From a virus, in the IMG/VR virus record IMGVR_UViG_3300020723_000018, positions 1-29,262 of that record: a stretch of 29,262 nt of DNA, one strand, 5' to 3'. The notes under the pieces were generated by a model that saw nothing but the letters and a program-made list of their open reading frames with translations, was not told where the DNA came from and did no database searches. The translations under genes were made by a program, and so were the position numbers. This document shows positions 21,524 to 29,262 of the stretch, in pieces (position 1 is the stretch's first letter; each line of letters starts with the position of its first letter).

Positions 21524-21801
21524 TTGAGCGTGTATCTAGATACTATGATGGTCCTCTTGGACAAACCCCTAATAAGTACACAGGGGTTTATGAGATCTCT
21601 GTATACAGGGCTTTTCCAAGTTCTAAAGCAGTTAACTATCTTACATACTCCTGGAAAGATGGGGATAGTCTTGCAAACTTAGCGGCTGTCTATTGTGGTG
21701 GATCTAAATACTGGTGGGAGATTATGGACATCAATCCGGAGATCTCTGATCCATTCTCTATATTGCCGGGAACAGTTATAAGGGTTCCATATGGCAACTA
21801 A
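21520..21801 (+). CDS. LysM / gp53-like baseplate protein (93 aa)
   Basis: ATGA overlap with the preceding stop. The N-terminal half contains YEISVYRAFPSSKAVNYLTY, and the C-terminal half has the LysM-like pattern SWKDGDSLANLAAVYCGGSK, YWWEIMDINPEISDP and ILPGTVIRVP. Small LysM-type baseplate proteins (T4 gp53-like, gpX-like) bridge the tube-initiating complex and the hub or wedge. The sequence D.....IA..Y.G...YWW.I...N.I.DP..I.PGT.I.VP fits that class well. It overlaps the hub gene by 11 bases, so 19625-24037 is a coupled baseplate operon. Confidence 0.8.
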   Translation: MIERVSRYYDGPLGQTPNKYTGVYEISVYRAFPSSKAVNYLTYSWKDGDSLANLAAVYCGGSKYWWEIMDINPEISDPFSILPGTVIRVPYGN

Positions 21802-22654
21802 TAATTTTACTCAAGACACTTCTGCACAGCAAAACTTTGTTTGGCATTCTAATGCTGCCGATAGTTCATTCTTTGTTAACTTTCCTAAAGCACCTGATAT
21901 GGATCTTTTACTTATTGGTGCAGAATTACATCAAGATATTGAACAACATGATCGTCTTGTCCTGCACTTTAAGGGTAAGCCTTTGCTTAAAAGAGGGGCG
22001 ATTGTTTCTAACGACCCTGTTATTTTTTCTTTTAGTTCAGGTAAGTTAACATCTACTTGGCATGGGTATGTAAATCACGTAAGCCAGGATAATACACACC
22101 AGGGTGGTAATACAGACATTGTGTGCGTTGGGGCATCGGCTATTCTTAAAGACACTGATCAAAAGATCTATAAGAACATGACCTTTGACCAGGCAGTTAC
22201 TGCAGCAGGAAAGTCAAAAGGCTTTGAGGTAATTACTCAAAAGCATGGCCGTGTAAAAGACAGCATTGCCCATACCGGTGAGAGCTACTGGCAATGGTTT
22301 ATTCGTTTAGCTAAGGTCAGTGGGTTTGCTTTCTTAGTTGAAAATACCACAATCTTTTTTGTATCTAAAGATAAAATCTTTCAGAATAAAAAGAACAGCG
22401 CACCTTACTTTAAATATGTTGATAGTGAGACTACTGGTGTAACCCCAAGAGAACTTCGTATGACTGGAACAGTCCTAGCATTCCAGCCTATAATTTCTGA
22501 TCAATCCCCTGAGATGGGAATACGTGTTGATAGAGTTATTGCGGGAACAGATAAGCAAAGTGGTAAGCTTATTAAGTCTAAGCATCCTCATAAAGGACCT
22601 CTTCCTACTAACCCAGGCATTGTTATTCCTAATGAAAGTTACTTTAAAAAATGA
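21791..22654 (+). CDS. Baseplate hub protein, N-terminal gpD-like part (287 aa)
   Basis: This matches the N-terminal and middle regions of the gpD/gp27/VgrG hub family. It has a strand-rich start (DLLLIGAELHQDIEQHDRLV, HFKGKPLLKRGAIVSNDPV), then STWHGYVNHVSQDN and TDIVCVGASAILKDT. Next come a helix-strand module, MTFDQAVTAAGKSKGFEVI, and the diagnostic GESYWQWFIRLAKVSGFAFL followed by VENTTIFFVSKD. In gpD proteins this E(S/T)xWxFLxRLAxxxGxxfxv segment is strongly conserved. It ends soon after, without the usual C-terminal tube domain, which lies in the next gene. The two products would assemble a hub that sits on the spike and receives the tube. Confidence 0.82.
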   Translation: MATNNFTQDTSAQQNFVWHSNAADSSFFVNFPKAPDMDLLLIGAELHQDIEQHDRLVLHFKGKPLLKRGAIVSNDPVIFSFSSGKLTSTWHGYVNHVSQDNTHQGGNTDIVCVGASAILKDTDQKIYKNMTFDQAVTAAGKSKGFEVITQKHGRVKDSIAHTGESYWQWFIRLAKVSGFAFLVENTTIFFVSKDKIFQNKKNSAPYFKYVDSETTGVTPRELRMTGTVLAFQPIISDQSPEMGIRVDRVIAGTDKQSGKLIKSKHPHKGPLPTNPGIVIPNESYFKK

Positions 22655-23259
22655 GCAACTTTTCAAACAACACTCCTAATTCAACCCCAAAAGCTAGCTA
22701 TCAAAAGCACCATGTTTATGAGGTATCTACTAGCCTTACTGAGTCTAAGTTAATTGCTGAGAATTATTCTGAGGCTCATCGTTACCAGCATAGGGCGGAA
22801 GTAATCCTTGTAGGTAACGCAGACCTTCGCCCATATGACCCTATCTATTTAGATGGTCTACCAAATGGTATGTCAGGTTATTGGACTGTTCTATCTGTTC
22901 GACATATTTTTGGTGGTGCCCCAGCCAAGTACACCATGAAGGTTGAAGTAGGCACAGATGTTATAGGAGATACTAACCCGAATGCAGCAAAGAATTCTCA
23001 GGTTCGGGATATTCAAAGCGACCTAGCTGGACAGTCCTTAACCTCTTCCGGTGCTCAGCTTTCTCAGTACTCTTTGTCTCCCAATGCTAATAGCTTAGAT
23101 CCAGTAAGCAGTGCTAGTGAGCCTACTGCTATAGTCTCAACTTCTCCGGTTGCCGTGCCTGCTGTCTCAGGAACTAGCAAAGGTAAGGCACCTAATCTAA
23201 AGAACGTGAAAAGAACTGTACAATGGGTCTCTAAGAGCAATGGAAAGGTTCTGCGATGA
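22651..23259 (+). CDS. Baseplate hub protein, C-terminal gpD-like part (202 aa)
   Basis: The ATGA overlap places it directly behind the first hub gene. Residues about 18-105 have the late gpD features: SLTESKLIAENYSEAHRYQH, RAEVILVGNADLRPYDPIYL, then DGLPNGMSGYWTVLSVRHIF and YTMKVEVGTD. These correspond to the region giving the hub an entry ring (G...L.P...V.L.G....G.W.V..V.H). Residues about 115-175 are a Ser/Ala/Pro-rich low-complexity linker, and the last about 25 are basic (NLKNVKRTVQWVSKSNGKVL). The two genes together approximate one gpD-like protein. Whether the split is ancestral or recent is not shown by the sequence. Confidence 0.7.
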   Translation: MSNFSNNTPNSTPKASYQKHHVYEVSTSLTESKLIAENYSEAHRYQHRAEVILVGNADLRPYDPIYLDGLPNGMSGYWTVLSVRHIFGGAPAKYTMKVEVGTDVIGDTNPNAAKNSQVRDIQSDLAGQSLTSSGAQLSQYSLSPNANSLDPVSSASEPTAIVSTSPVAVPAVSGTSKGKAPNLKNVKRTVQWVSKSNGKVLR

Positions 23260-23651
23260 CTTTGCCAAAAGATACAGAGTACGGTCTTGATGCTCAGGGC
23301 CGCCACCGATTCTACGGAATATACTCAGCTGTTGTAACTAGCATTTCAGACCCTATTAATAAATATAGGATTCAGGTCCAGATCCCACAGATTCATGGCA
23401 CACAGATTACAAACTGGATTCCGGCCTGTATACCAATGACACATCTAGCTTCGCAAGTAGCTGCTTCCCTAACAACTACAGCCACTACTGCAGCAGATCC
23501 ACAAGGCGGTTCAGTATCTATTCCTGCCCTAACTATTGTTCCTAAGAGCACGCCGGTTCTTCCAGTACTACCTAAAGTTGGACAAAACGTTTGGGTAATG
23601 TTTCAAGCTGGGGATCCTGAATACCCTGTATGGATCGGAGTACAACCATGA
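23256..23651 (+). CDS. Baseplate spike protein, gpV/gp5 OB-fold type (131 aa)
   Basis: HRFYGIYSAVVTSISDPINK, YRIQVQIPQIHGTQITNWIP and PKVGQNVWVMFQAGDPEYPV followed by WIGVQP form the OB-fold found at the start of phage spike proteins (Phage_base_V family). A Thr/Ala/Ser/Pro-rich loop of about 40 residues (70-110) is inserted between the strands. Unlike T4 gp5 there is no lysozyme domain, and unlike P2 gpV there is no beta-helical needle. Only the OB domain is present, so the tip must be another protein or absent. It overlaps neighbours by ATGA on both sides. Confidence 0.78.
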   Translation: MTLPKDTEYGLDAQGRHRFYGIYSAVVTSISDPINKYRIQVQIPQIHGTQITNWIPACIPMTHLASQVAASLTTTATTAADPQGGSVSIPALTIVPKSTPVLPVLPKVGQNVWVMFQAGDPEYPVWIGVQP

Positions 23652-24037
23652 GTGTTAGTATTAACTACCCATATACCCTAGACACCTCTGGGGTTGTAGG
23701 GTCTACAAGTAATGCGCCTAAGATATACTTGGATAGAGTTTTGACCCTTCTATCAACTAGTGTTGGACAGCGCCCTATGCTTCCTACCTATGGCGTAGAC
23801 TGGAGTACATCACTCTTTGAAAATGACAATCAGGCACAGCCAGCAATCTCTGCAGCTATCCGGTCAGCAATCGCTACCTGGATTCCAGAGGTCAAGGTTA
23901 ACAATGTTCTGTTTGGCATAGGTTCTGGACAAGGTATTGAATACGTAACTTTAGAACTTACTTTGCCAGACGATACCACTACCAATGTTACTGTTAACAG
24001 TAATCTACTTAACTACAACGGAACGATTGCGGGATAA
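23648..24037 (+). CDS. Baseplate wedge protein gp25-like (129 aa)
   Basis: The start chosen is the ATG overlapping the preceding TGA (ATGA); an in-frame extension to 23630 would lie inside the spike gene. The product matches the GPW_gp25 family. It has RVLTLLSTSVGQRPMLPTYG, then VDWSTSLFENDNQAQPAISA, AIRSAIATWIPEVKVNNVLF and a last strand EYVTLELTLPDDTTTN. The RPMLPxYGxxxxxxLFE...AIxxAIxxWxPxxxV signature is clear. In contractile systems gp25 joins the wedge to the hub and is the first sheath-interacting baseplate ring. It sits between spike and gpJ as in P2-like and T4-like clusters. Confidence 0.88.
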   Translation: MSVSINYPYTLDTSGVVGSTSNAPKIYLDRVLTLLSTSVGQRPMLPTYGVDWSTSLFENDNQAQPAISAAIRSAIATWIPEVKVNNVLFGIGSGQGIEYVTLELTLPDDTTTNVTVNSNLLNYNGTIAG

Positions 24038-24039
24038 CG

Positions 24040-25794
24040 ATGCAAATTGACTATACCTCTAGGGACTTTGCTTCTCTAAAGAATGACCTAATTACTTTGA
24101 TTGGTCAGAGGACTAACACCTCTTGGGATCCTACAGATTATTCAGACCTAGGCAACGTGCTTATTGAAGCTTTTGCGTATATGGGCGATGTCATGTCTCA
24201 CTATCTAGACCGCATTGCTAATGAGGCAAGCATTGATACCGCAGTCCAGTCCTCTACCCTTCTTAGCCTAGCTGGCCTATATGACTACCACGTCTCTGGA
24301 CCAACGCCTGCAGTAGTTAACGTAACCTTTACTAACAACACCTCTAATGCCATAGATATTCCCGTAGGCACGCAGGTTATGGCTCCCCTATCATTTGGGC
24401 CATACTCACAGGTTTACTTTGAAGTAACTACTGGAGCAACTGCAGTTTCTGGCGGAGCCAGTATTACTCTTCCAGCTCAAGAAGGAAAGACGGTTAATAC
24501 AGATCGTCCTGACCTTATTGATCCAACATACAACAAGCCTCTGCCTGCAAATCTAGGAACCTCGTCTGGTTTAGAGAACCAACTGTTTTCTATTATTGAT
24601 CTGGGAGTAGTTGACTCCTCTATTAACGTATACGTTGGACAAGGTGTTGCGTTTACCACGTGGACATATGTAGATAACCTTCTTGAGTGGGGCCCAACAG
24701 ACACAGTATTTACTACAGCAAGAAATGCAGATGGGTCTGTAGACATTGTCTTTGGAGATAACGTTAATGGTTATATTCCTCCTGCCGGACAGATTGTAAG
24801 CTGCCTCTACAAGTCAAGCGTAGGAGCTGCAGGAAATATTAACTCCGGCGCAATCAATGCATTAACCTTTGTACCTGGAAACTTGGACCCACAAGTTACA
24901 ACATACTTCACAGTAATCAATTCTGGTCCAGCAACTGGCGGAACTGATGGTGATGATTCTACTCAGATTAAGAAAAAGATTAAAGCAGCACTAGCGGCTC
25001 AAGGAAGAGCCGTTACACTGGCTGACTATGCAAACCTTGCATTGACTGTCCCTGGTGTAGGAAAAGCTAGCGCTATGGCAAGCGTCTATTCTTCTGTTCG
25101 TCTTTACATTCAACCTATGAATGATAATAGCGCTGCCCCTGGATTCCCACAAGCCACTATTGTCTCAGTTGCTACTACTGGTTCTGCGGTAACTTACTAC
25201 ACCTTGTACGCACATCAGTTCTCAACTGGAGATACTGTAGTTATTACGGGCATGAATCCTTCTGGATATAACACCACAGGCTCAGTAATTACTGGGGTAA
25301 CTACTACAGCACCATTTAGCTTTACCATTGCTAACACCACTACAGCATCTCTTATTGCTGGAGGATACGCCATTGACCAAACAGTTACCCCTGCTTGGAC
25401 AACGCTACAGACAAATGTTGCAAATGCTTTAGCTAACAATACTTTAGTAGGATCAACAACTACTATCTTGCCTCCACAGTATGTCCCTGTGTATATCTCA
25501 GCAACCCTAAACGTATCATCTGCCTATAAGAATTCAGATGTAAAGCTAGCAGCCTATGAGGCTATGCTAGGTACGGGCGGCATGTTTAGCTATGACAACA
25601 ATACTTTTGGTGAGACTATTGCTTTGTCTGCAGTAACCTCAGCACTGCAGGGAATTAACGGAGTTATCTCAGCTAACGTAACCGTGCTTAACACTACAGG
25701 TGCAGCAAGTGCTGCAACTATCTTACTAAGTGCAAATCAAATTGCATACTTAACAGCGGCTAACCTAAACGTAACAGTATCAGGCGGAATGTAA
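24040..25794 (+). CDS. Baseplate wedge protein gpJ/gp6-like with inserted beta domain (584 aa)
   Basis: Baseplate_J family. The N-terminus is IDYTSRDFASLKNDLITLIG, then SDLGNVLIEAFAYMGDVMSH and YLDRIANEASIDTAVQSS. A core of strands with FTNNTSNAIDIPVGTQVMAP follows. Then come DGSVDIVFGDNVNGYIPPAG, the helical block QIKKKIKAALAAQGRAVTLA with DYANLALTVPGVGKASA, and a C-terminal gpJ end (QYVPVYISATLNV, LSAVTSALQGINGVISANVT). Between VYSSVRLYIQPMND and the final helix, about 374-449, is a Thr/Val-rich beta domain (TTGSAVTYYTLYAHQFSTGD, VVITGMNPSGYNTTG, FSFTIANTTTA). A related domain is present in the sheath and in the next gene. The protein forms the baseplate wedge ring that links hub to periphery. 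Confidence 0.88.
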   Translation: MQIDYTSRDFASLKNDLITLIGQRTNTSWDPTDYSDLGNVLIEAFAYMGDVMSHYLDRIANEASIDTAVQSSTLLSLAGLYDYHVSGPTPAVVNVTFTNNTSNAIDIPVGTQVMAPLSFGPYSQVYFEVTTGATAVSGGASITLPAQEGKTVNTDRPDLIDPTYNKPLPANLGTSSGLENQLFSIIDLGVVDSSINVYVGQGVAFTTWTYVDNLLEWGPTDTVFTTARNADGSVDIVFGDNVNGYIPPAGQIVSCLYKSSVGAAGNINSGAINALTFVPGNLDPQVTTYFTVINSGPATGGTDGDDSTQIKKKIKAALAAQGRAVTLADYANLALTVPGVGKASAMASVYSSVRLYIQPMNDNSAAPGFPQATIVSVATTGSAVTYYTLYAHQFSTGDTVVITGMNPSGYNTTGSVITGVTTTAPFSFTIANTTTASLIAGGYAIDQTVTPAWTTLQTNVANALANNTLVGSTTTILPPQYVPVYISATLNVSSAYKNSDVKLAAYEAMLGTGGMFSYDNNTFGETIALSAVTSALQGINGVISANVTVLNTTGAASAATILLSANQIAYLTAANLNVTVSGGM

Positions 25795-25804
25795 GGGATA
25801 ATAA

Positions 25805-28800
25805 ATGGCAACATATGGCCAAAGTTTATATGACAATGGATTTAAATATGGTGAGGCTTCACCTAACGCTGTCTATTACAATGCCCAATTAAAGGCTCAG
25901 TCTTCTGCTTACGGAACTGTTCAGTTAACTTGGGGACAGATTACCCCTACCCCTACGGACCCATTGCCTATTGCTTGGATGCTTGTAAAAAGCTACAAGG
26001 GTGTTGTAGATAATCCTTACGACGGTATTATTCTAGCTGGGCAAAAATATAGCGTTGGATTTACTACCGCCTATACGGATATTAATCTAGGTACTTCTGA
26101 TGTAGAAGCTGCCTACTCTATCTGGCTTTATAATGGAAGTAACTGGATCTTTTGTGGCTCTGACTATGCAATGATTGTTGGAGATAAAGATACCCTTACT
26201 ACAGTAAGTCGTTGGATTCCTAGGGCATGGACTAATCCACAAAATGGTGTAGGCGATGCTACTGGTGAAGTAGACACCAATGACTTTGTTAATATGTTGT
26301 CAGCATTATCATTTCAGTACGACTTGTTTAGAAGCGAGACGCAGCTTCTTGGAAACGTATTTAATCACTCCTTAACCCCTAACCAAATTACAAAGGCTAG
26401 GATGGGAGACTATAGCTTTGACTATGAGCCTGCTCTAGGCGACACATACCATCGCTCCCTTTCAGCCGCAGGATTTTTAGTTCAAAAGTATAAAGGTACT
26501 CCATCAGGCCTTACAATCTATACGGGTGCCCTAACTCACCTCACAAGCAAAGTTGTTATTGGAACTAACCTTATGCTTGATTATAACGACTCTTCATTTG
26601 AAGAAGGTATTGGTCGTTGGACTTCACAAAATGGTGGGGCATCTAGCATAACTCAGCATCTTTATGCTAATGCTGTAACTGAATTTGGTTTTAGTATTAC
26701 ACCACCAACTCCTTGGATTACAGACCCATTATTTAAACCTCGTTCATTAGGGTTTGGTTATCACGTGTTTACTGGTGGCGCTGACACAATATTTTTACCT
26801 AAAGCTTTAAGCTCTCCTACAGGATATTCTGATCCTACAGATGTAATTAAATATGGAATACCTATTAAACCTAATACTAGATATCTTTTTTCTGCTTGGG
26901 TACGGGGTTTAAATGGGTTTGTTTCTCCATCAGCAGTATCAATAAATATTATTTGGTATGATCAAAACGGTAAATTTATTTCATACGGTACTACAAGCGG
27001 AACCACATATGTTTATGCAAATAGTACTTCTTGGTTAGAAACAACTAGTCAATCTGATTCAGGAAGAAATGGAAGACTATCCCCATCTAATGCTGCCTAT
27101 GCAGGAATTGCTATAAGTGGTTCTTATATAGGTTCATATACAGGACAGACATGCGGCTACGCTATTGATATGTGTCAGCTTGCTGAGTATCAAAACAGTC
27201 TTGAATTTGAAGACGCACGTCGTATTCGCCTTTATCTAAAGGGACAGCGTGAAAATCTTCTTCCTAACCCAAGCTTTGAAAATGGTGTAGGTGGATGGAT
27301 TGCCTCTCCTAATGCATCTTTTGCCCAAGACCCTACTGTATACAACTCCGGTCTTTGGGACGGAAATTCTTTGGGTGAATTGACTGTTCAGTCTGGTACT
27401 GGGGTATGGGTATCTTCTACATGGTTTGCAGTAACACCTGGACAAAACTATACCTTTAGTGCATATGTAAGCTCTGAGTATCCTAATGCTGGCCGTGCTT
27501 ATCTTCAGATTGAGTATTCAAATCGTGAGACAGATGCCCTTCAGACAAAGATCCTTTCAGATTCAAACGGACAGTATTACGATCCAACAATCTATAGCGT
27601 TCAGTCTGCTACTACAACTCTTGTAGCTACTGACCGACTAGATACAAGCGGCAATCCTATTGTGGATACCGCCGTACCACAGTACTCTCAAGGTACTGGT
27701 CCTGGAACATATAATGGCTACCCAATCCAGTATGTTCCTACTCTTTCTCGTCTATCTGTTTCAGCTATTGCTCCAGACCAACAAAAAGATTCTGGGCAAC
27801 CTCTAGCTAAAGTTTCTATTGTATTTCCAGACCTTACAGGAAATGGAACTACTGTTTGGATGGATGGTTTGATGTTTGAAAGCTCTCCATTTCTCAATAC
27901 ATACTTCTCTGGTTCTGGTGCTCCTGCTCCTGCTGATCCAATTAATAACTATTTTATTAGCAGCCAAGATACGACTTGGGAATATAAAGACCTAGTTAAT
28001 TATATTCAAAACCCATCATTTGAGTCGGGAACTTCTACTTGGACACCGGCTACAGGAACAACTATTACTCAAGATGCTGGTCCAGAACCAGCAGCTATTC
28101 GTCTTACTAATCCTGATGGAACTTATCAAAACCCTCCAACAGGAATTGTTCCTACAACATATGGCCCAGCCTATGGAACATATATGGGTAAGGTCTCATA
28201 TCCTGCCGTAACTATTACGGCAATTAGCTCTACTGGATCAGCTGTAACCTACCGTTATTCTGGAACCTTGCAAGTATTTGCTGTAGGTCAGTCAGTTGCT
28301 ATTTGGGGCAACATGGTTGGATCTACTCCTACCTTTAATACAACTACTCCTACTGGTTGGACCGGAGCAACAATTACTTCTGTTGCTACAGTTACCTCTG
28401 GATCTGTCTACTCATTTACTATTGCAAGTACTGCTACAGGTACAGCCACAACATTTGGTCAAGCACAGATTAACGGGGCGTCCATAAGCACCACCGTATA
28501 CCTTTCAGCTCCGGCTGTTGGTGGTGAGGATTTTGTAGTATCTGCAGATGTTCGTGCAGCTGAAGGAACATATACTATTGGTACTTCCGGTAATGGATTA
28601 ACTACAAGTAATAATATGGAAGTTTACCAACACGATCAGTATCAGTGGATTCGTATCTGGAACTTGCGTCAACTGCAACCTGGTGAAACATCCTTTACAG
28701 TTACGATCTCTATTGCGCTTCCTCCACAGCTCTACCCAACTGGGGGTCCTGGTTATACAATTGCCACAACTCAGTTCTTTAACATTGACGGTATTCAAGC

Positions 28801-29262
28801 AGAGTATGGAAATACTCCTAGTGGGTTCTTAGATGCAAACAACTCTAACTATGTTGTAACTTCAATGCCTAATCCAGGAAACAATGCGACCAATATGTGG
28901 GTAGGACAAGTCCCCTCTATCTATGGTGGTAAGAGCAGCTGGTTTAATAACCTATTTGTAAAGCAGTCTCGTCTTACAAATACTTTGGGAACCTATATGC
29001 CTCAAGGAAGTACATGGGCTATTAAGCTTGGTTACCCAACAGACCCTATTCCAGAGCTAACAACCTCATTGTTGCCAGCAGCATCCTTTGAAGTTAACTT
29101 AGGAACATGGTCGGGAACATCTGCAACACTTGCCCGTAAAGTTTCTCGTGGAGCGTTGTTCGGTGATAACGTAAGTCACGGGTCAGCATATTGTGCGGTT
29201 ACTTCTACTGCTTCAGGAACATACGGAATCACATCAGCTAATGTGCCTGTAGTTCCAGGTCA
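25805..29262 (+). CDS. Large modular tail protein with carbohydrate-binding-like repeats (3' truncated by window edge)
   Basis: ATG at 25805 after AAGGGAT. The frame is open for 1152 codons to the window end, so the gene is incomplete. Residues 1-235 are an attachment-type region (MATYGQSLYDNGFKYGEASP; DTNDFVNMLSALSFQYDLFR followed by SETQLLGNVFNHSLTP; AKARMGD-like KARMGDYSFDYEPALGDTYH) plausibly equivalent to gpI-type proteins that follow gpJ. At least four jelly-roll-like modules follow, each opened by an NxSFExGxxxW motif: SSFEEGIGRW at about 263, NPSFENGVGGW at about 488, NPSFESGTSTW at about 736, AASFEVNLGTW at about 1091. These resemble CBM_4_9-like domains. Residues about 802-889 hold an inserted Thr/Ser-rich beta domain within the third module. 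A glycan-binding adhesion role is inferred. Confidence 0.8.
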   Translation, partial: MATYGQSLYDNGFKYGEASPNAVYYNAQLKAQSSAYGTVQLTWGQITPTPTDPLPIAWMLVKSYKGVVDNPYDGIILAGQKYSVGFTTAYTDINLGTSDVEAAYSIWLYNGSNWIFCGSDYAMIVGDKDTLTTVSRWIPRAWTNPQNGVGDATGEVDTNDFVNMLSALSFQYDLFRSETQLLGNVFNHSLTPNQITKARMGDYSFDYEPALGDTYHRSLSAAGFLVQKYKGTPSGLTIYTGALTHLTSKVVIGTNLMLDYNDSSFEEGIGRWTSQNGGASSITQHLYANAVTEFGFSITPPTPWITDPLFKPRSLGFGYHVFTGGADTIFLPKALSSPTGYSDPTDVIKYGIPIKPNTRYLFSAWVRGLNGFVSPSAVSINIIWYDQNGKFISYGTTSGTTYVYANSTSWLETTSQSDSGRNGRLSPSNAAYAGIAISGSYIGSYTGQTCGYAIDMCQLAEYQNSLEFEDARRIRLYLKGQRENLLPNPSFENGVGGWIASPNASFAQDPTVYNSGLWDGNSLGELTVQSGTGVWVSSTWFAVTPGQNYTFSAYVSSEYPNAGRAYLQIEYSNRETDALQTKILSDSNGQYYDPTIYSVQSATTTLVATDRLDTSGNPIVDTAVPQYSQGTGPGTYNGYPIQYVPTLSRLSVSAIAPDQQKDSGQPLAKVSIVFPDLTGNGTTVWMDGLMFESSPFLNTYFSGSGAPAPADPINNYFISSQDTTWEYKDLVNYIQNPSFESGTSTWTPATGTTITQDAGPEPAAIRLTNPDGTYQNPPTGIVPTTYGPAYGTYMGKVSYPAVTITAISSTGSAVTYRYSGTLQVFAVGQSVAIWGNMVGSTPTFNTTTPTGWTGATITSVATVTSGSVYSFTIASTATGTATTFGQAQINGASISTTVYLSAPAVGGEDFVVSADVRAAEGTYTIGTSGNGLTTSNNMEVYQHDQYQWIRIWNLRQLQPGETSFTVTISIALPPQLYPTGGPGYTIATTQFFNIDGIQAEYGNTPSGFLDANNSNYVVTSMPNPGNNATNMWVGQVPSIYGGKSSWFNNLFVKQSRLTNTLGTYMPQGSTWAIKLGYPTDPIPELTTSLLPAASFEVNLGTWSGTSATLARKVSRGALFGDNVSHGSAYCAVTSTASGTYGITSANVPVVPG

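Noticed and set aside
23630-23647. Start at 23630 for the gp25-like gene
   Set aside because: It adds six residues from inside the spike gene. The ATG at 23648 gives the ATGA overlap used throughout the baseplate operon.

Overview
This window is the structural (virion) gene block of a contractile-tailed dsDNA phage or prophage of the myovirus type. All convincing genes are on the + strand. They are tightly packed, often with ATGA or TAATG stop/start overlaps. The block contains a tail sheath, a T4 gp19-type tail tube, a tape-measure protein, and a baseplate set of LysM/gp53-like protein, gpD-like hub, gpV-like spike, gp25 and gpJ. I see no tRNA, rRNA, CRISPR array, insertion sequence, integrase, terminase, capsid, replication or lysis gene.

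Layout. Positions 1-7049 hold five paralogous receptor-binding or tail-fibre proteins. Each is followed immediately by a 53-59 residue accessory gene of one of two types. Positions 7081-9032 hold two more fibre/minor tail proteins, the second with a remarkable Cys/Tyr-rich insert. Positions 9047-10590 hold four small cytosolic-looking genes: two related ones (one with an alternating-His tract), a conserved 229-residue unknown, and a Cys-rich zinc-ribbon protein. Positions 10616-11515 hold two probable virion proteins. Positions 11512-12339 hold six very small lysine-rich genes ending at a strong rho-independent terminator. Positions 12446-13477 hold a tiny protein and two neck/tail-completion candidates. 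Positions 13522-19625 hold sheath, tube, a putative tail-assembly chaperone with an apparent +1 frameshift extension, and a tape-measure protein with two cell-wall hydrolase domains. Positions 19625-25794 hold the baseplate. Positions 25805-29262 hold the first 1152 codons of a very large tail protein with repeated carbohydrate-binding-like modules, running off the window.

How it works together. Neck proteins close the head and top the tail. Sheath and tube polymerise to a length set by the tape measure on a baseplate assembled from the 19625-25794 products. The large modular tail protein and the fibre array probably supply host recognition. The fibre array is mosaic: its members share a central module and the last four residues (SAEL), but differ in N-terminal anchor and distal tip. 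Perfect 42-bp and 51-bp direct repeats link members, so recombination could exchange tips.

Host. Base composition is moderate by eye. The tape-measure C-terminal domain and the DxFNRT-type module at 8013-9032 resemble modules I associate with phages of Actinomycetota, while several small genes also resemble aquatic T4-like phage genes. A phage of an aquatic, moderate-GC actinobacterium is my best inference, but the window does not prove it.
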